Assembly: GCA_015478945.1 (NCBI GenBank)
Contig: JABUQX010027693.1
Span: 22,501 to 35,840, forward strand
Reading direction: 5' to 3'
DNA: 13,340 nt
Source of the DNA: Trachelipus rathkii
Lineage: Eukaryota; Arthropoda; Malacostraca; Isopoda; Trachelipodidae
The number at the start of each line of letters is the position of its first letter. The stretch's first letter is position 1. The translations under genes and the position numbers were made by a program. Shown here piece by piece: positions 1 through 9,107 of the stretch. The notes under the pieces were generated by a model. It was not told the DNA's origin and made no database searches. It saw only the letters and a program-made list of their open reading frames with translations.

Positions 1-327
1 GCTTTATACTTATCATATACTATATATATTATATATTATATTATATATTATAATATATATATATATTATATATAATGTATATATCATATATATATATAAA
101 TAATAATATATATATATTATATATATATATTATTTGAAAATTTATTTATATATATGTTTTCTCAGTATCAATCAGTTATATATCTATTACGTACCGGTAT
201 ATTATATATATATATAATAATAATTGATAATATGTATCCCTTATCGCTTACCTACATCTAGTTGATTAATGATATATACTACGATTGTATATATCTACGT
301 ATATGTAATATATGGCTTAGTATATTA

Positions 328-336
328 TACTTATAT
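328..336 (-). promoter_or_regulatory. ATATAAGTA match (yeast mt promoter-like)
   Basis: The + strand reads TACTTATAT, so the minus strand carries ATATAAGTA, the nonanucleotide recognised by yeast mitochondrial RNA polymerase. Nothing recognisable lies downstream. In an AT-rich block this may be chance. Confidence 0.12.
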
Positions 337-498
337 TTATAATATATATATATATTCTATATTAAATATATAATATATACTATATAGGTTAATAATTATA
401 TCATATATCATTGGTATAGTATATAATAGTCTACACTATAATTACACACAAATTACTTTTTATAGCACTATGATATCATTAATTTTATCATATTATAT

Positions 499-507
499 AT
501 ATAAGTA
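499..507 (+). promoter_or_regulatory. ATATAAGTA match (yeast mt promoter-like)
   Basis: Exact plus-strand copy of the nonanucleotide, near the right edge of the left A/T block, so a transcript would run into the mixed-composition segment. The location is suggestive only; no gene is recognised downstream. Confidence 0.15.
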
Positions 508-860
508 TATTATTTATATATAAATTGTTATACTATATATAATATATATCGTATTGAAATTAATTTGTCTTACTCGGCATGATAGGCTTTTATAAGTCTA
601 CTATAATTGAGACTAGTCAACACTATAAGAACAATATAAATAACTCGCTTAAATATTGAAGTTTAGAGTGTATCTGTATAAAGTTTACTTTTTTTGCTTA
701 AAGTTATTCCATATATTGCCTATAAGAAATTTTAAATATATATATAGTATAATTAGAATTGTTTTCTTAGCCTTATCCTAATGTCAACTCTCAGGTACTA
801 GCAAACAGAATTGTCTTTCTTTCCACATTTAAGTAACATATATAACAATATATATCTCTG

Positions 861-869
861 TACTTATAT
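861..869 (-). promoter_or_regulatory. ATATAAGTA match (yeast mt promoter-like)
   Basis: The + strand reads TACTTATAT; the minus strand carries the exact nonanucleotide. It lies outside the most extreme A/T sequence, so it is slightly less likely to be compositional noise than the copies inside the block. No downstream gene is recognised. Confidence 0.12.
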
Positions 870-1288
870 TTCCATTCCTATTTGCCAGACTTAGGCGTAT
901 ATATATAGTTAGAACAGTAAGATCACGTCATAACTTTCGACTCAGTATCTAACAAGTAGCCTATAGAAATTTGTAACGTGATAGTTAACAGAAAATTGTC
1001 CTAATTAAAGTTGTAGAGCTCTCCAAATGCTATATAATTCCTATCCATCTTGGAGTATTTTTCTTTCTGATATTGTTATTTCAGATAAAATGCTTTCGTT
1101 TTTATTTGTTTCATTGGTCATATTATCAACGGTAGGGTAGTAGGGTATATACCACATCATCCCCTCTATTCTAATTTTATATAATTAATACTCTATCTAG
1201 AATACTCTTTTCCTCTAACCACTTGCAGATATAGATGTGTTAGTTGCTTAGATGTTCATTAACACCAGTATAGTCAGTTTACTTCCTC

Positions 1289-1332
1289 TCTTCTCTCCAG
1301 TGAATAGAGTATACAATTGGCGAGAGAGAAGG
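1289..1332. repeat. Inverted repeat, CT arm against GA arm
   Basis: CTTCTCTC at 1290-1297 is the exact reverse complement of GAGAGAAG at 1324-1331, with one further T-G wobble outside it (1289/1332). The loop is 26 bases. The left arm belongs to a 17-base pyrimidine run (1282-1298) ending in CCAG, which also looks like a 3' splice acceptor. An 8-bp stem of this spacing is expected many times by chance in a window this size. Confidence 0.4.
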
Positions 1333-1687
1333 TATCGACGTGTATTGCGAGAATGAATCATGTGAAAGCCGATATATCAAGAGAGAGTATTTCCGAAACC
1401 ACACTGAGATGAGAGATTGCCAAGTTAAACGAGAATATGTGAGACGATCTTCTAAAACAAATATTATAATTTACAGATCAAAGATAAATGATTTTTCTTA
1501 CTCATTCTACGTACTATGTAATTCTCACACCAGTGGATATCTGTTATGATTTACGAGAGTTGTTTGGCTCTAAAACCATTGATTTAGCACTTTACCAATC
1601 GTACGAACCTATGAATGGTGTAATATATGTATCTCTCGAATATTTCTAACACTACGTCATACGCTATTCACACTTTTCTGACGTGTA

Positions 1688-1706
1688 GGTACCCAAATCT
1701 GGTACC
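1688..1706. repeat. GGTACC hairpin / direct repeat
   Basis: Two copies of the six-base palindrome GGTACC at 1688-1693 and 1701-1706, seven bases apart. They are both a direct repeat and a 6-bp stem with a 7-base loop. Function unknown. Confidence 0.5.
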
Positions 1707-2160
1707 GATATTTGTAGTATTCCTGCGAGTTGCGCATGTGTCTCGAGTGTATGTTCTGCCCAAGACTTTAATTGGGGAATGGGAAATTTTTCTCTTGATA
1801 ATATAGGTATTCAGATACATGAAATCGAATGTCTCTCATGAGTTGTCTGGAACTATTAAAAATGTAACGATTTGATTTCTGAATTTGCAATAATCTCAAA
1901 TATGATCGAATTATGAGGTCCGTCACAAATTTCGGTCGATTATACTACCAATCAGCGTAGTATGTAGAAAATACTGACTACTACACGACTATGTAATACT
2001 TTAAACTAAGTAACTACGTTGGTGCTCTATCCAATACTAATCTATCTATAAGCTGTGACTGATTATGCTATAAAACTTATCACTATACATGATACTAACA
2101 TCTTTTATATTGAGTGAGTTTATTCTCCAGGCTATACTCTAAGTATACTCACTAGATAAC

Positions 2161-2340
2161 CCCGTAGAAATATAATATACGTATACATATCATAGGTACT
2201 GTATAATAATGATGATGTGCTTAGATAAGGATATAACCTATAAATTTATAAATAATCAACATTTATAAACTTAGTATATATATATATACAATTTAAATCC
2301 TAATAATAATATTTTATATCATAAACATAATTATAATCTA
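2161..2340. repeat. Small AT-rich patch with (TA)7
   Basis: Mostly A and T, including an uninterrupted (TA)7 at 2275-2288. No frame or RNA gene is seen. It separates mixed sequence on the left from the G-over-C segment that begins near 2341. Confidence 0.6.
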
Positions 2341-4080
2341 CCATTTACATTTTCCTCGGTAAGGAAGGGTTTAATTATTTGAGTCGAGTACACGACAATT
2401 AGATCTTGAGGTTGTGCGATATTCGATTATCAAGGGCGGAGGGGGAGGGAGTATTACCTTTACAGGATATTATATGATTAGAGAAGTTTTCGACACAAAT
2501 GGAATATGAAGCTTCAAATTCGTAGTTCTCGTACTCAAAGTCCAATATAATTGTAGTGGATTACGCTTGGTAGGATTTTCGTGGCTTTAAGAGCTCGAGA
2601 TTCAGTATTTGTGATTACATAAGATACAGAAGTAGTGGCTAAGCTGATGCTTTAGATTTCAAACCACGAATGATCAAAACATGAAATCTGATTATGAGCA
2701 TGGAAATATAATATCGGGATGTGGAACTGATTTCCAAATGTTGTATAGTAGAATAAAAAGTGATGATCTCTCGAAATAGTGCGTCACACATTTTTCTTAT
2801 TGGCTTGGTTCTTCATTTGGCTCTTAATACTGTATTGGTAGGATCATTAAGTTTTTATACGATACCTCGTTGAGCATTTTATAACGATAACTATTTAGAG
2901 GTGAAGCTACTAATTGTCTCTGGATGGGAGATGTTCATTAGTTTTCTACAGAGTTGTGCTGAGTGTAGATGTTAGTGAAATGAAACAGTTCAGTTTTGTT
3001 AGTTTCCTAGAGACTTCTCAATAGTAGAGAGAGAGGAAAGTTCTGAGGTCTGGTGAGAATTAGCTTATGTCATATCTGAACCATTAGAGTGTGCGGTGAT
3101 TGTTGAGTAAAAGTTCGTGTGGAAACAAATTGAATAGTTCTAACGGATGAGTTTAGATCTCTTATTCTGGCGAGGCCCCATTTATCATGAGCATGCGTGT
3201 CTATGCAAGTCTAGACCAGCTTAGCACTCGTTTGCTTTACGTGTGATTAGTTTTATAAACTGCCTTCAGACACTGATTTTCACATTCACTCGTTTACGCA
3301 CAGAACTTTAGCCTGTCAGCAGCGGGTGGAGGGAATCAGCAACATAAAGCTCACATTGGAAACTGGAATTCGTTTCGATTCGGCTATGGAGTGCTGTGAT
3401 AGGAACTCGAAAGGGACGGGTAGTATCGGCAGATGGATTCGAACGCATTGTTCTGGGAGATTAAATCCTCTATGGAAGTAATTAGAGAGTGATTGTCATT
3501 TGTGTCGTTCGATCAGCTTGCTGGTTATATGAATCGTTATGACTCTGTAATCTTATTGAATAGTATGGCTTTTTTTGTGTTCAGGTGAAATATACATCCA
3601 TGCAATTCTCTCTCACGGTTTTGTGCTGAGTTGCGAGTTATTATATTACCTTTCGTACCGTGCAATTTACTTGTCCCCATGTTCTGCCTTTAGTATTAGA
3701 GAATGTGTATAGCGGCACTTAAATTGTGAATAATATACACTTGATATTTGTGTCGTACACCTCTCATCTCATCAATAATTTGTTTTTCCAGTGTTAACGA
3801 TCCGTTTCAGGTGTAATAACTAGTAAGATGTCTAAATGAGTGAGAGATGGGATTGAGCTTCATGTAACATAAGGACGCTCTCACATAGTCATCAATGCTT
3901 CTGAAGTTGTCGATGTTGAGTCGAGGTTGCAGTCTTATGTTGTTTATAACGCGGGTGAGAGTTTTTCTTCACGCAAAGAATGTATTACTGTCTCTAATAG
4001 GTCTAGTGTTCATTATGTGTATAGTCAATAAACATACTTATTTTGTATTGTACCGTTGACTAGACTCTGGTGTGAATAAC
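2341..4080. other. Non-coding segment, G exceeds C on + strand
   Basis: G outnumbers C on the + strand; in 3061-3120, for example, I count 16 G and 7 C. No standard-code gene is visible. Reading UAA and UAG as glutamine opens 3057-3539 for about 160 codons, but base use in the three codon positions is nearly even (T roughly 50/55/46, G roughly 45/39/37 by hand), which argues against coding. Short resemblances to rRNA, RNase P RNA and tRNA were checked and rejected. A G-tract cluster lies at 2434-2451. Confidence 0.5.
2434..2451 (+). other. G-tract cluster
   Basis: Runs of 3, 2, 5 and 3 G, separated by single bases, in otherwise AT-rich sequence. Only three runs reach three G, so a two-layer quadruplex is more plausible than a three-layer one. 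It resembles a second cluster at 8737-8753. Confidence 0.55.
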
Positions 4081-4600
4081 TGGAAACGTAGTAAATCAGT
4101 ATCTATTTCAAATACCATAATTTTGTATATTTCTTGTTTTTTTTTTTTTTTTTGTACTTTTACGACGTTCATAGAAAATATTAACAGAGCTCTTGTTAAA
4201 TCTCGGAATATTGCGGCCGGTGTAGGAGCATAGTTAGAAGATTTCATATTGTAAGAGTGTCCTTCAAGCTTCTCGATAATAATTAATACTTGAAACTTAT
4301 CTTGATACTAAGAAACATGGAACTAACATTGTATCCAATAGCGAAATATTATAATAATATACTTTGTCTCACATCTACGCGATGTATTACAATTTTAGCG
4401 TTTCATGCACCAAGTCTTATACTAGTGAGTTATTGAGTCGTCCCTCATCAGTATAGATTTAGGTGGGCGGCGAAGTCTATATGCAAATTGAGGTTGTGTC
4501 GAGACTAGTGTTGTGACACTCGCTAAGAGCGGATAATCGCTTTGTAGAATTGTAGAAGCAAAACGTAGGCAATTCGTCTTTCTCCTCGTTATGATCACTT
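4081..4600. other. Non-coding segment containing a T run
   Basis: Mixed sequence with no supported gene. Minus-strand frames at 4038-4247 and 4422-4625 are under 70 codons and unrecognisable. The first includes a lysine run that is simply the complement of the 17-T homopolymer at 4137-4153. Confidence 0.5.
4137..4153 (+). repeat. Homopolymer of 17 T
   Basis: Uninterrupted run of 17 T. A second run of 11 T is at 9850-9860. Lengths of such runs are prone to sequencing error, so any frame crossing one should be distrusted. No GC-rich hairpin precedes it, so it is not called a terminator. Confidence 0.9.
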
Positions 4601-5000
4601 CCTTTGACTTTTGGTGATTTGGCATTTTTCCTTAATTCCTCTCTCGTGTTCATTCTGTCTCTGTTACTCTGCTATGACTATACTCTCTCATCATCATCCT
4701 CTTGCTCCAACAAGTTAACGTTCTGTCTCGTCATCTTTAATGCGAAAGATCTCTACTTCTTTCGTGTGCTCTCTTCTTTTCTCCTCCTCTCTACTCAGAC
4801 TCTCTCTGCTTCTGGCGGTTTGCTCTCTAGCATACACCTGTGTGATATCATCTATCTGATGTGCCATCCGCTCGTCTGTCCCCCTTCTCTAGCTCATCTT
4901 TTCTTCTCGTGCGTCTCTCTCTCTCATGGCAATAAATCCTGCTCGTGGCTACTCTCACCACTCCATGTACGTCTCGCGATCGGAAGGTTGTATAGATTCT
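4601..5000 (+). repeat. Pyrimidine-rich, CTCTC-dense tract
   Basis: C and T dominate the + strand. The tract includes an uninterrupted 24-base pyrimidine run (4769-4792), a 12-base run (4879-4890) and (TC)6 at 4914-4925. It contains the longest standard-code frame in the window, 137 codons from a TTG at 4604. Because all three stop codons need purines, an open frame on the pyrimidine-rich strand is expected without selection. Its product is rich in Ser, Leu and Phe, as such a bias dictates. I do not call it a gene. Confidence 0.7.
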
Positions 5001-5232
5001 TTACACGGCTTTTATAGGTACTGACACTTATAAGCTATTGGTCAAACCGTCTTCTACATTATACTACCATTTTTATGATGGAGTTAAGGGATTGAAATTT
5101 TATGTGACGTGTTATATGTCACTAGACAGCAGACAGAGAATATATGGATGAAATAAACAGAAGATCATCTACGCTTTCCGCGGGGGAAAACCTGTTAGTG
5201 ATATAGATCTCAATACATTGTGGCGATAGCGA

Positions 5233-5250
5233 GAAGAGAATATTCTCTTC
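5233..5250. repeat. Perfect 18-base palindrome
   Basis: GAAGAGAATATTCTCTTC is identical to its reverse complement over all 18 bases. As a hairpin it gives a 7-bp stem with an ATAT loop; as duplex DNA it is a candidate site for a dimeric DNA-binding protein. Flanking bases do not extend the symmetry. Fewer than one perfect 18-mer is expected by chance in a window of this size. Confidence 0.6.
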
Positions 5251-5699
5251 CGAACCTGTGTGGTATTGTCTTACTAAGAAGTTGAAATATATACGTATTG
5301 CTTTGTACTATATTCTTGAATCATCGGATGAGAGCAGTAAATAATGCTTTTGAATATATGCGTATTTCTATGTTCTTCTTAGAGTGCACTACAGGAACTA
5401 ATAATGTTAGTGGTAAGAGATACTTACTAAATATTAAAATCACATCTTTATTTGAAGTTTTATGTTTTAACTTTACTAATTGGGATTAAAACTTTTTATA
5501 CATATTTATTTATTAGGTATCTTTGTGTGATCTAGTAAGTGTGAATTTGTGATAGCTCTTTGGGGTGGGAATAATAATACGTGTGCTAGGTTAAGAATCA
5601 AGTAAGTATTGATAGATTTCAATAACAGTTGACTCGGGTGCCGCGAGATGTTCTTACAGAAAGAAGTTTTCTAGAAAAAATTTCCCCTACCGAAATGAT

Positions 5700-5708
5700 T
5701 TATAAGTA
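5700..5708 (+). promoter_or_regulatory. TTATAAGTA match (yeast mt promoter-like)
   Basis: Fits the (A/T)TATAAGTA form of the yeast mitochondrial promoter nonanucleotide and is the plus-strand copy outside the A/T blocks. A hairpin follows about 30 bases downstream. No gene is recognised. Confidence 0.12.
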
Positions 5709-5736
5709 TGTGACCATGAGCGTATGAAATGTCTCC

Positions 5737-5751
5737 AGTCTTAAAAAGACT
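5737..5751. repeat. AGTCTT/AAGACT hairpin with triloop
   Basis: AGTCTT and AAGACT form a perfect 6-bp stem closed by AAA. The same stem, extended to 7 bp (AGTCTTT/AAAGACT), recurs at 7342-7364 with a 9-base loop. Short hairpins like these are common by chance, so only the reuse of the stem sequence is notable. No T run follows, so it is not called a terminator. Confidence 0.35.
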
Positions 5752-6599
5752 AACTTGGTTAATGGCTCGAGATGTTTTAATTTGTAAGCAGAACGCCGAT
5801 TAGATCGTTAATTAAGGTTTATGTCAACTTAATCAGCGAATAAGATGAATAGTAGTCACATTCTGGCTCTCTATGGAAAAGACTTGGAAGCATTCACGAA
5901 ACATATAAGAGATAGATCAGGCTGCATGTTTCTGCACATATCTCCTCACATACCTTTTGGCACACTTGACTGATGCGTAGGACCTTGACATGGACGACTG
6001 TAGTTCGTCTAGCGTTATAACTTACTAGGCAGTCACGGTCCTCTTCCAGGTGAACTTGAAAGAGTAAATTCGTGGAATTATAAAAAAGTGTAATATTCAA
6101 AAAATCAATGTGGCAGTCAAATAATGCGTTTAAAGAAACAATACAAGCTCATAGTGTTCTCAAAATACATAAGAAGTTATAAAAAATAAGTTATATTTTC
6201 AGTACCGGAAATATCTGGCATAATCCGAGACGTATTTGTCAAATACTTCATATGTATATTGAGGATCTCTATAATTTGTCTACGTTCTCTCCCTAGCATG
6301 ATCTGGTAAACCTCACGGCTCATGATACTTTGACTATCAAGCTAATTGCAGAATTGGAGCAATTTCGATTCACTTTGTCTGGAGCCGCAGCATCAGGAGC
6401 GGACTGGGACGAATACTCTTTTAAGTGGTTCATATCTCCCAGACATTGGTAGAGAGAAAAAAGAACTTTACACCAACCTCTCATATGTGATAGAATTCTG
6501 TGGTAGTGATTATGAGCATGTGTACTCTAGATTCTACATTTTCCAAATTTGATAGAAACGTAAGGGTAGCAATTTCTTTAATATACTCACCACACTTTA

Positions 6600-6609
6600 C
6601 TCAGCTGAG
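6600..6609. repeat. 10-base palindrome CTCAGCTGAG
   Basis: Perfect two-fold symmetric site. It is short enough to be chance and is listed because it lies just upstream of the 6676-6745 repeat. Confidence 0.3.
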
Positions 6610-6675
6610 CGACTTGATTTGCTCCGACAGAGACCTTCACCTCTCCCTATCTCGTTAATTGTTAGCGATATGCCT

Positions 6676-6745
6676 GGGACACCTTTCAATCTATATTCTT
6701 AATCTTGAAAGCTCGGGAACACCTTTCAATCATAATTCTTAATCT
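6676..6745. repeat. Two-copy direct repeat, 40-base period
   Basis: Positions 6676-6705 and 6716-6745 match at 26 of 30 bases with no gap. The core ACACCTTTCAAT is identical in both; the differences are one base near the start and three adjacent bases in the middle. Between the copies lies TTGAAAG (6705-6711), complementary to the CTTTCAA present in each copy, so it can pair leftward (6683-6689) or rightward (6723-6729) but not both. The word AACACCT recurs downstream at 7763 and 7799. This looks like an old local duplication; a role as a two-state RNA switch is speculative. Confidence 0.75.
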
Positions 6746-6836
6746 CGTTAAGTAAGACTTGGTGATATACCGTTTCAAACACAAATAATTTTATGTATTA
6801 GAGCTAGATTAATCTGTCTTCTCGCCATGTATGGTC

Positions 6837-6942
6837 TTAATCTGGAAATGGATGAGAACTAGCTCTCAACAGAACTCAGATAAATCTCTGTGCTATTGTT
6901 GAGAAAAGCTGGTTGAGATATCTACAGGTCTCTCCAGATTGG
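6837..6942. ncRNA. Long three-helix foldback, possible structured RNA
   Basis: Three nested helices lie in one 106-base stretch. The outer helix pairs AATCTGGA (6839-6846) with TCCAGATT (6933-6940), plus two wobble pairs outside (6837-6838 with 6941-6942). The middle helix pairs 6857-6863 with 6908-6914, seven pairs including one wobble. The inner helix pairs TCTCAACA (6864-6871) with TGTTGAGA (6897-6904). Middle and inner helices stack with only a three-A bulge (6905-6907); the loop is 25 bases. Single 8-bp stems are common by chance here, but three in register are not. The shape recalls a precursor hairpin or an arm of a larger RNA. Strand, transcription and function are unknown. Confidence 0.4.
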
Positions 6943-7341
6943 TGTCAGATAAAAGTCATATTTGTGTGAATTCCCTGAGTGAATGCTAATTGAGAACAGC
7001 TCTTATTAATTTCTCATGTTAACATTCTAGTTAATTCTCTTTATTGCAAAGCTTAGGGATAACCAACTTTTTTCTCTCATCCACAACAATATCTATTCTC
7101 TTGTAATTCTTGAATATTAATCGCTCGATATAGAATCGGCTTCCCGCTCTAGAAATACGGAGATCAAGCTATTGATATAGCTATTAGGTCTACTCTCACA
7201 AGCAATAGTGCTTATTAATCCTGTAGAGCTGGAAACAGTGCATTGCGAATAATCATGCATTATATTGTTCTCGAGTATAATAATAGTACTCAGTCTGAAC
7301 CATTGTATCGATCTATGCTTGTCACATCTTTAAGTCTGATT

Positions 7342-7364
7342 AGTCTTTCTTTAAGTTAAAGACT
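7342..7364. repeat. AGTCTTT/AAAGACT hairpin
   Basis: Perfect 7-bp stem with a 9-base loop. It shares its stem sequence with the 5737-5751 hairpin. Listed as a structural element only. Confidence 0.35.
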
Positions 7365-7539
7365 CACTCATATCTTCTTCTTATGTTATATTTGTCTATC
7401 GTTGTGTTTCCTTAATCTAGGAACAAAACTTTTCTCATCATTTTAAACACTTTTATAATTCTTTGTTACATAGATGAACAAGGAAGGCAGACAATGAATG
7501 AATCTTAATATATATTCAATAAATCTTGGATTAACGCTT

Positions 7540-7607
7540 GTGAGACACCAGATCTCCGTTCATGATTCCTTCCTCTTTGAGGAGAGCATATGAGATATCA
7601 CTCTCAC
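7540..7607. repeat. Nested three-stem foldback
   Basis: GTGAGA (7540-7545) pairs with TCTCAC (7602-7607); inside it ATCTC (7552-7556) pairs with GAGAT (7592-7596); inside that TTCCTC (7570-7575) pairs with GAGGAG (7579-7584) around a TTT loop, the outermost pair being a wobble. Stems are shorter and more CT/GA-biased than in 6837-6942, so chance is a more serious alternative. Confidence 0.3.
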
Positions 7608-8230
7608 TCTAGACATCAAGATATTTATCCGTTATTCTGAGACTTGTTGAGTAATGAGCACGCTCATATCTCAATTTAAATACTCATTTTTTCCATATCT
7701 AAGCACATGGGAGTGAAAGAGTTGATTCATCACAAATTTTCCATATTACCGCATACTGGTGAAACACCTTCTATTCATACCAAATTTGATATCTGCTGAA
7801 CACCTCTCGCAATAAATTACTATAATTCTCTAACGAAACGTGAGACACAGTTTCCTCTACAATTCTATAGGCATATAATCGATGAAGATAGCTTGGCAAC
7901 ACTTATCAATTCAATTATTACTACCACGACATCTTACTGAAGTACTAGAGCTGATTAAGATTCATATTCTAATCATCTCATCTCTCTCAACTGTACGGTC
8001 TAAATGGTATTACTCGCACAGAACTTTGGATCTCACATATTTTTCGGTAACATATGTGGTATTATCTATTATTGCTCAAACTCTCGTCTCCTAGATATTA
8101 ATCCGTAGTTCGACTGCAGGATACTCGGTTCAGGACAAATCGTTTATATAATACTTTTAATTGATCATCGAGACTCGCACTGTCTCTCTAGATGCAGTAA
8201 ATAAATTAACCTAAAGACTAATAAGATAAT

Positions 8231-8645
8231 ATAGTGATATTACCAAACATAAAAACAATTATATGTTAAAAGAGAACTGTAAGAATGGGTCTCACTATTA
8301 TTCTATAATAAATTAATAATATATAATTACTAAAATAATAATTATAATTAAATTAACTAAATAATTAATATAAATAAAAATAAATAACAATGATTAAAAC
8401 GAAGGCCCGTAGAACTTATATTATATATTTATATATATAATTATATATTATATTAATATTTAATATATTATATATATATTAATATTATTATATAGTATAG
8501 TATTAATATAAATATAGTATATAATATAATATATATAATATTTATATATTAATAATTATATATATATATATAATATTATAAATATATATAATATATTATA
8601 TTATATATATATATATTATAGTATATTATAATAATATTATATATA
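8231..8645. repeat. AT-rich low-complexity block (centre)
   Basis: From 8421 to 8640 I count only 4 G or C in 220 bases; the rest is TA/TAT/AAT. A small GC-containing island (8400-8416) interrupts it. No frame or RNA gene is visible. To its left the + strand has more C than G; to its right more G than C. The block therefore sits where strand bias changes sign, the position expected for a bidirectional origin or for a spacer between divergent transcription units. Confidence 0.85.
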
Positions 8646-8736
8646 ATCAGAGGTTACAAGAATATAGTTATTATATACTGTAATTACAAACTCAAATGAC
8701 TTTAGGAGTTTATAATGTGCGGAATCGATAATTTCT

Positions 8737-8753
8737 GGAGGGGGGAGGGGAGG
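8737..8753 (+). other. G-tract cluster
   Basis: Runs of 2, 6, 4 and 2 G, each separated by one A. A two-layer G-quadruplex is possible. It lies about 90 bases right of the central A/T block and resembles the cluster at 2434-2451 and, in type, the G-rich block of vertebrate mitochondrial control regions. That comparison is analogy, not homology. Confidence 0.6.
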
Positions 8754-9107
8754 TTCCTTGGGGTAATTAGATATAGTGGGTAGGAACTTCGCCTTATCAT
8801 GAATAATGAAGCTATAATTGAGTTCGGACCAAGTCCATATATTGGTGGGACGCAGTTGGTTGCGAAGAGCAATCAGAATGTTCATAATGAGAAGTGGGGA
8901 GCGGATGTTATGTTTCCACCGTAAGACAAATAGATTCAAGAATAGTTAGATGGATATAAATATTATATGGGGCCTGATTCCATATTAGAAGTTAAAGAAG
9001 TTGTCATGGAAATGGGTCAAAAACTTTTTGATTATGCGTTGGAGTGTGAGGTTAGTACATTTAATATATAGATACTGATTATATTAATTATGGTGAAGTC
9101 AAAGACT

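Larger units (their letters stand above)
1..560. repeat. AT-rich low-complexity block (left)
   Basis: The first 120 bases contain only 7 G or C; the rest is irregular TA/TAT/ATAT. From about 170 onward G and C rise slowly, but TA-rich words persist to about 560. No open frame or RNA gene is visible. It resembles spacer DNA of AT-rich organellar or protist genomes. Two exact matches to the yeast mitochondrial promoter nonanucleotide lie inside it (328-336 minus, 499-507 plus), though such 9-mers are easily made by chance in this composition. Confidence 0.85.
561..2160. other. Non-coding mixed-composition segment
   Basis: No supported gene. Frames are short in the standard code; the longest (1340-1549, 69 codons) begins at GTG and its product resembles nothing I recognise. 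The segment holds a 17-base pyrimidine run followed by AG (1282-1300), a GGTACC hairpin (1688-1706) and one minus-strand ATATAAGTA (861-869). CTCTC and GAGAG words are frequent, which continues across much of the left half of the window. Confidence 0.55.
5001..6560. other. Non-coding mixed-composition segment
   Basis: No supported gene. Frames at 5298-5489, 5894-6100 (minus) and 6346-6552 are 63-68 codons and unrecognisable. The segment contains the 18-base palindrome at 5233-5250, a TTATAAGTA at 5700-5708 and a tight hairpin at 5737-5751. Confidence 0.5.
6561..8230. other. Non-coding, structure-rich segment, C exceeds G
   Basis: C outnumbers G on the + strand, for example 14 to 7 in 7921-7980 and 15 to 10 in 7561-7620. 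No standard-code gene is visible. The longest listed frame, 7882-8094, is 70 codons and unrecognisable. The segment holds the window's best foldback (6837-6942), a 40-base-period duplication (6676-6745) and a second nested hairpin (7540-7607). Such density of paired segments would fit a structured non-coding transcript, but this is inference. Confidence 0.5.

Noticed and set aside
3028..3318. GAGGAAAGTT and ACAGAACTTTAG at a spacing like RNase P RNA conserved regions
   Set aside because: The required pairing between the two elements contains a mismatch, and no further conserved bases support it.
3310..3430. Words resembling small-subunit rRNA (CAGCAGCGGG; AACTCGAAAGGGACGGG)
   Set aside because: Key bases of the 530 loop and of the 915 region are missing, the spacing between them is wrong, and no other conserved rRNA segment is present.
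3434..3452. GGATTCGAAC, resembling the T-loop of a minus-strand tRNA
   Set aside because: The flanking bases do not form a T stem, and no D arm, anticodon arm or acceptor stem could be fitted.
3057..3542. About 160-codon frame if UAA/UAG are glutamine
   Set aside because: The peptide looks plausible by eye, but T and G are spread almost evenly over the three codon positions and UAA/UAG are not depleted.
4604..5017. 137-codon plus-strand open frame, the longest in the window
   Set aside because: It starts at TTG and lies in a C/T-rich strand where stop codons are rare by composition. The Ser/Leu/Phe-rich product matches no family I recognise.
2690..6520. 14-base word TGATTATGAGCATG present near 2688 and 6506
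   Set aside because: A shared word of this length is close to chance for a 13-kb AT-rich window, and the flanks do not match.
8637..8939. 100-codon minus-strand open frame beside the central A/T block
   Set aside because: It needs a TTG start; the first ATG gives 82 codons. It is antisense to a G-rich strand poor in stop complements, and about one frame this long is expected by chance in the window.
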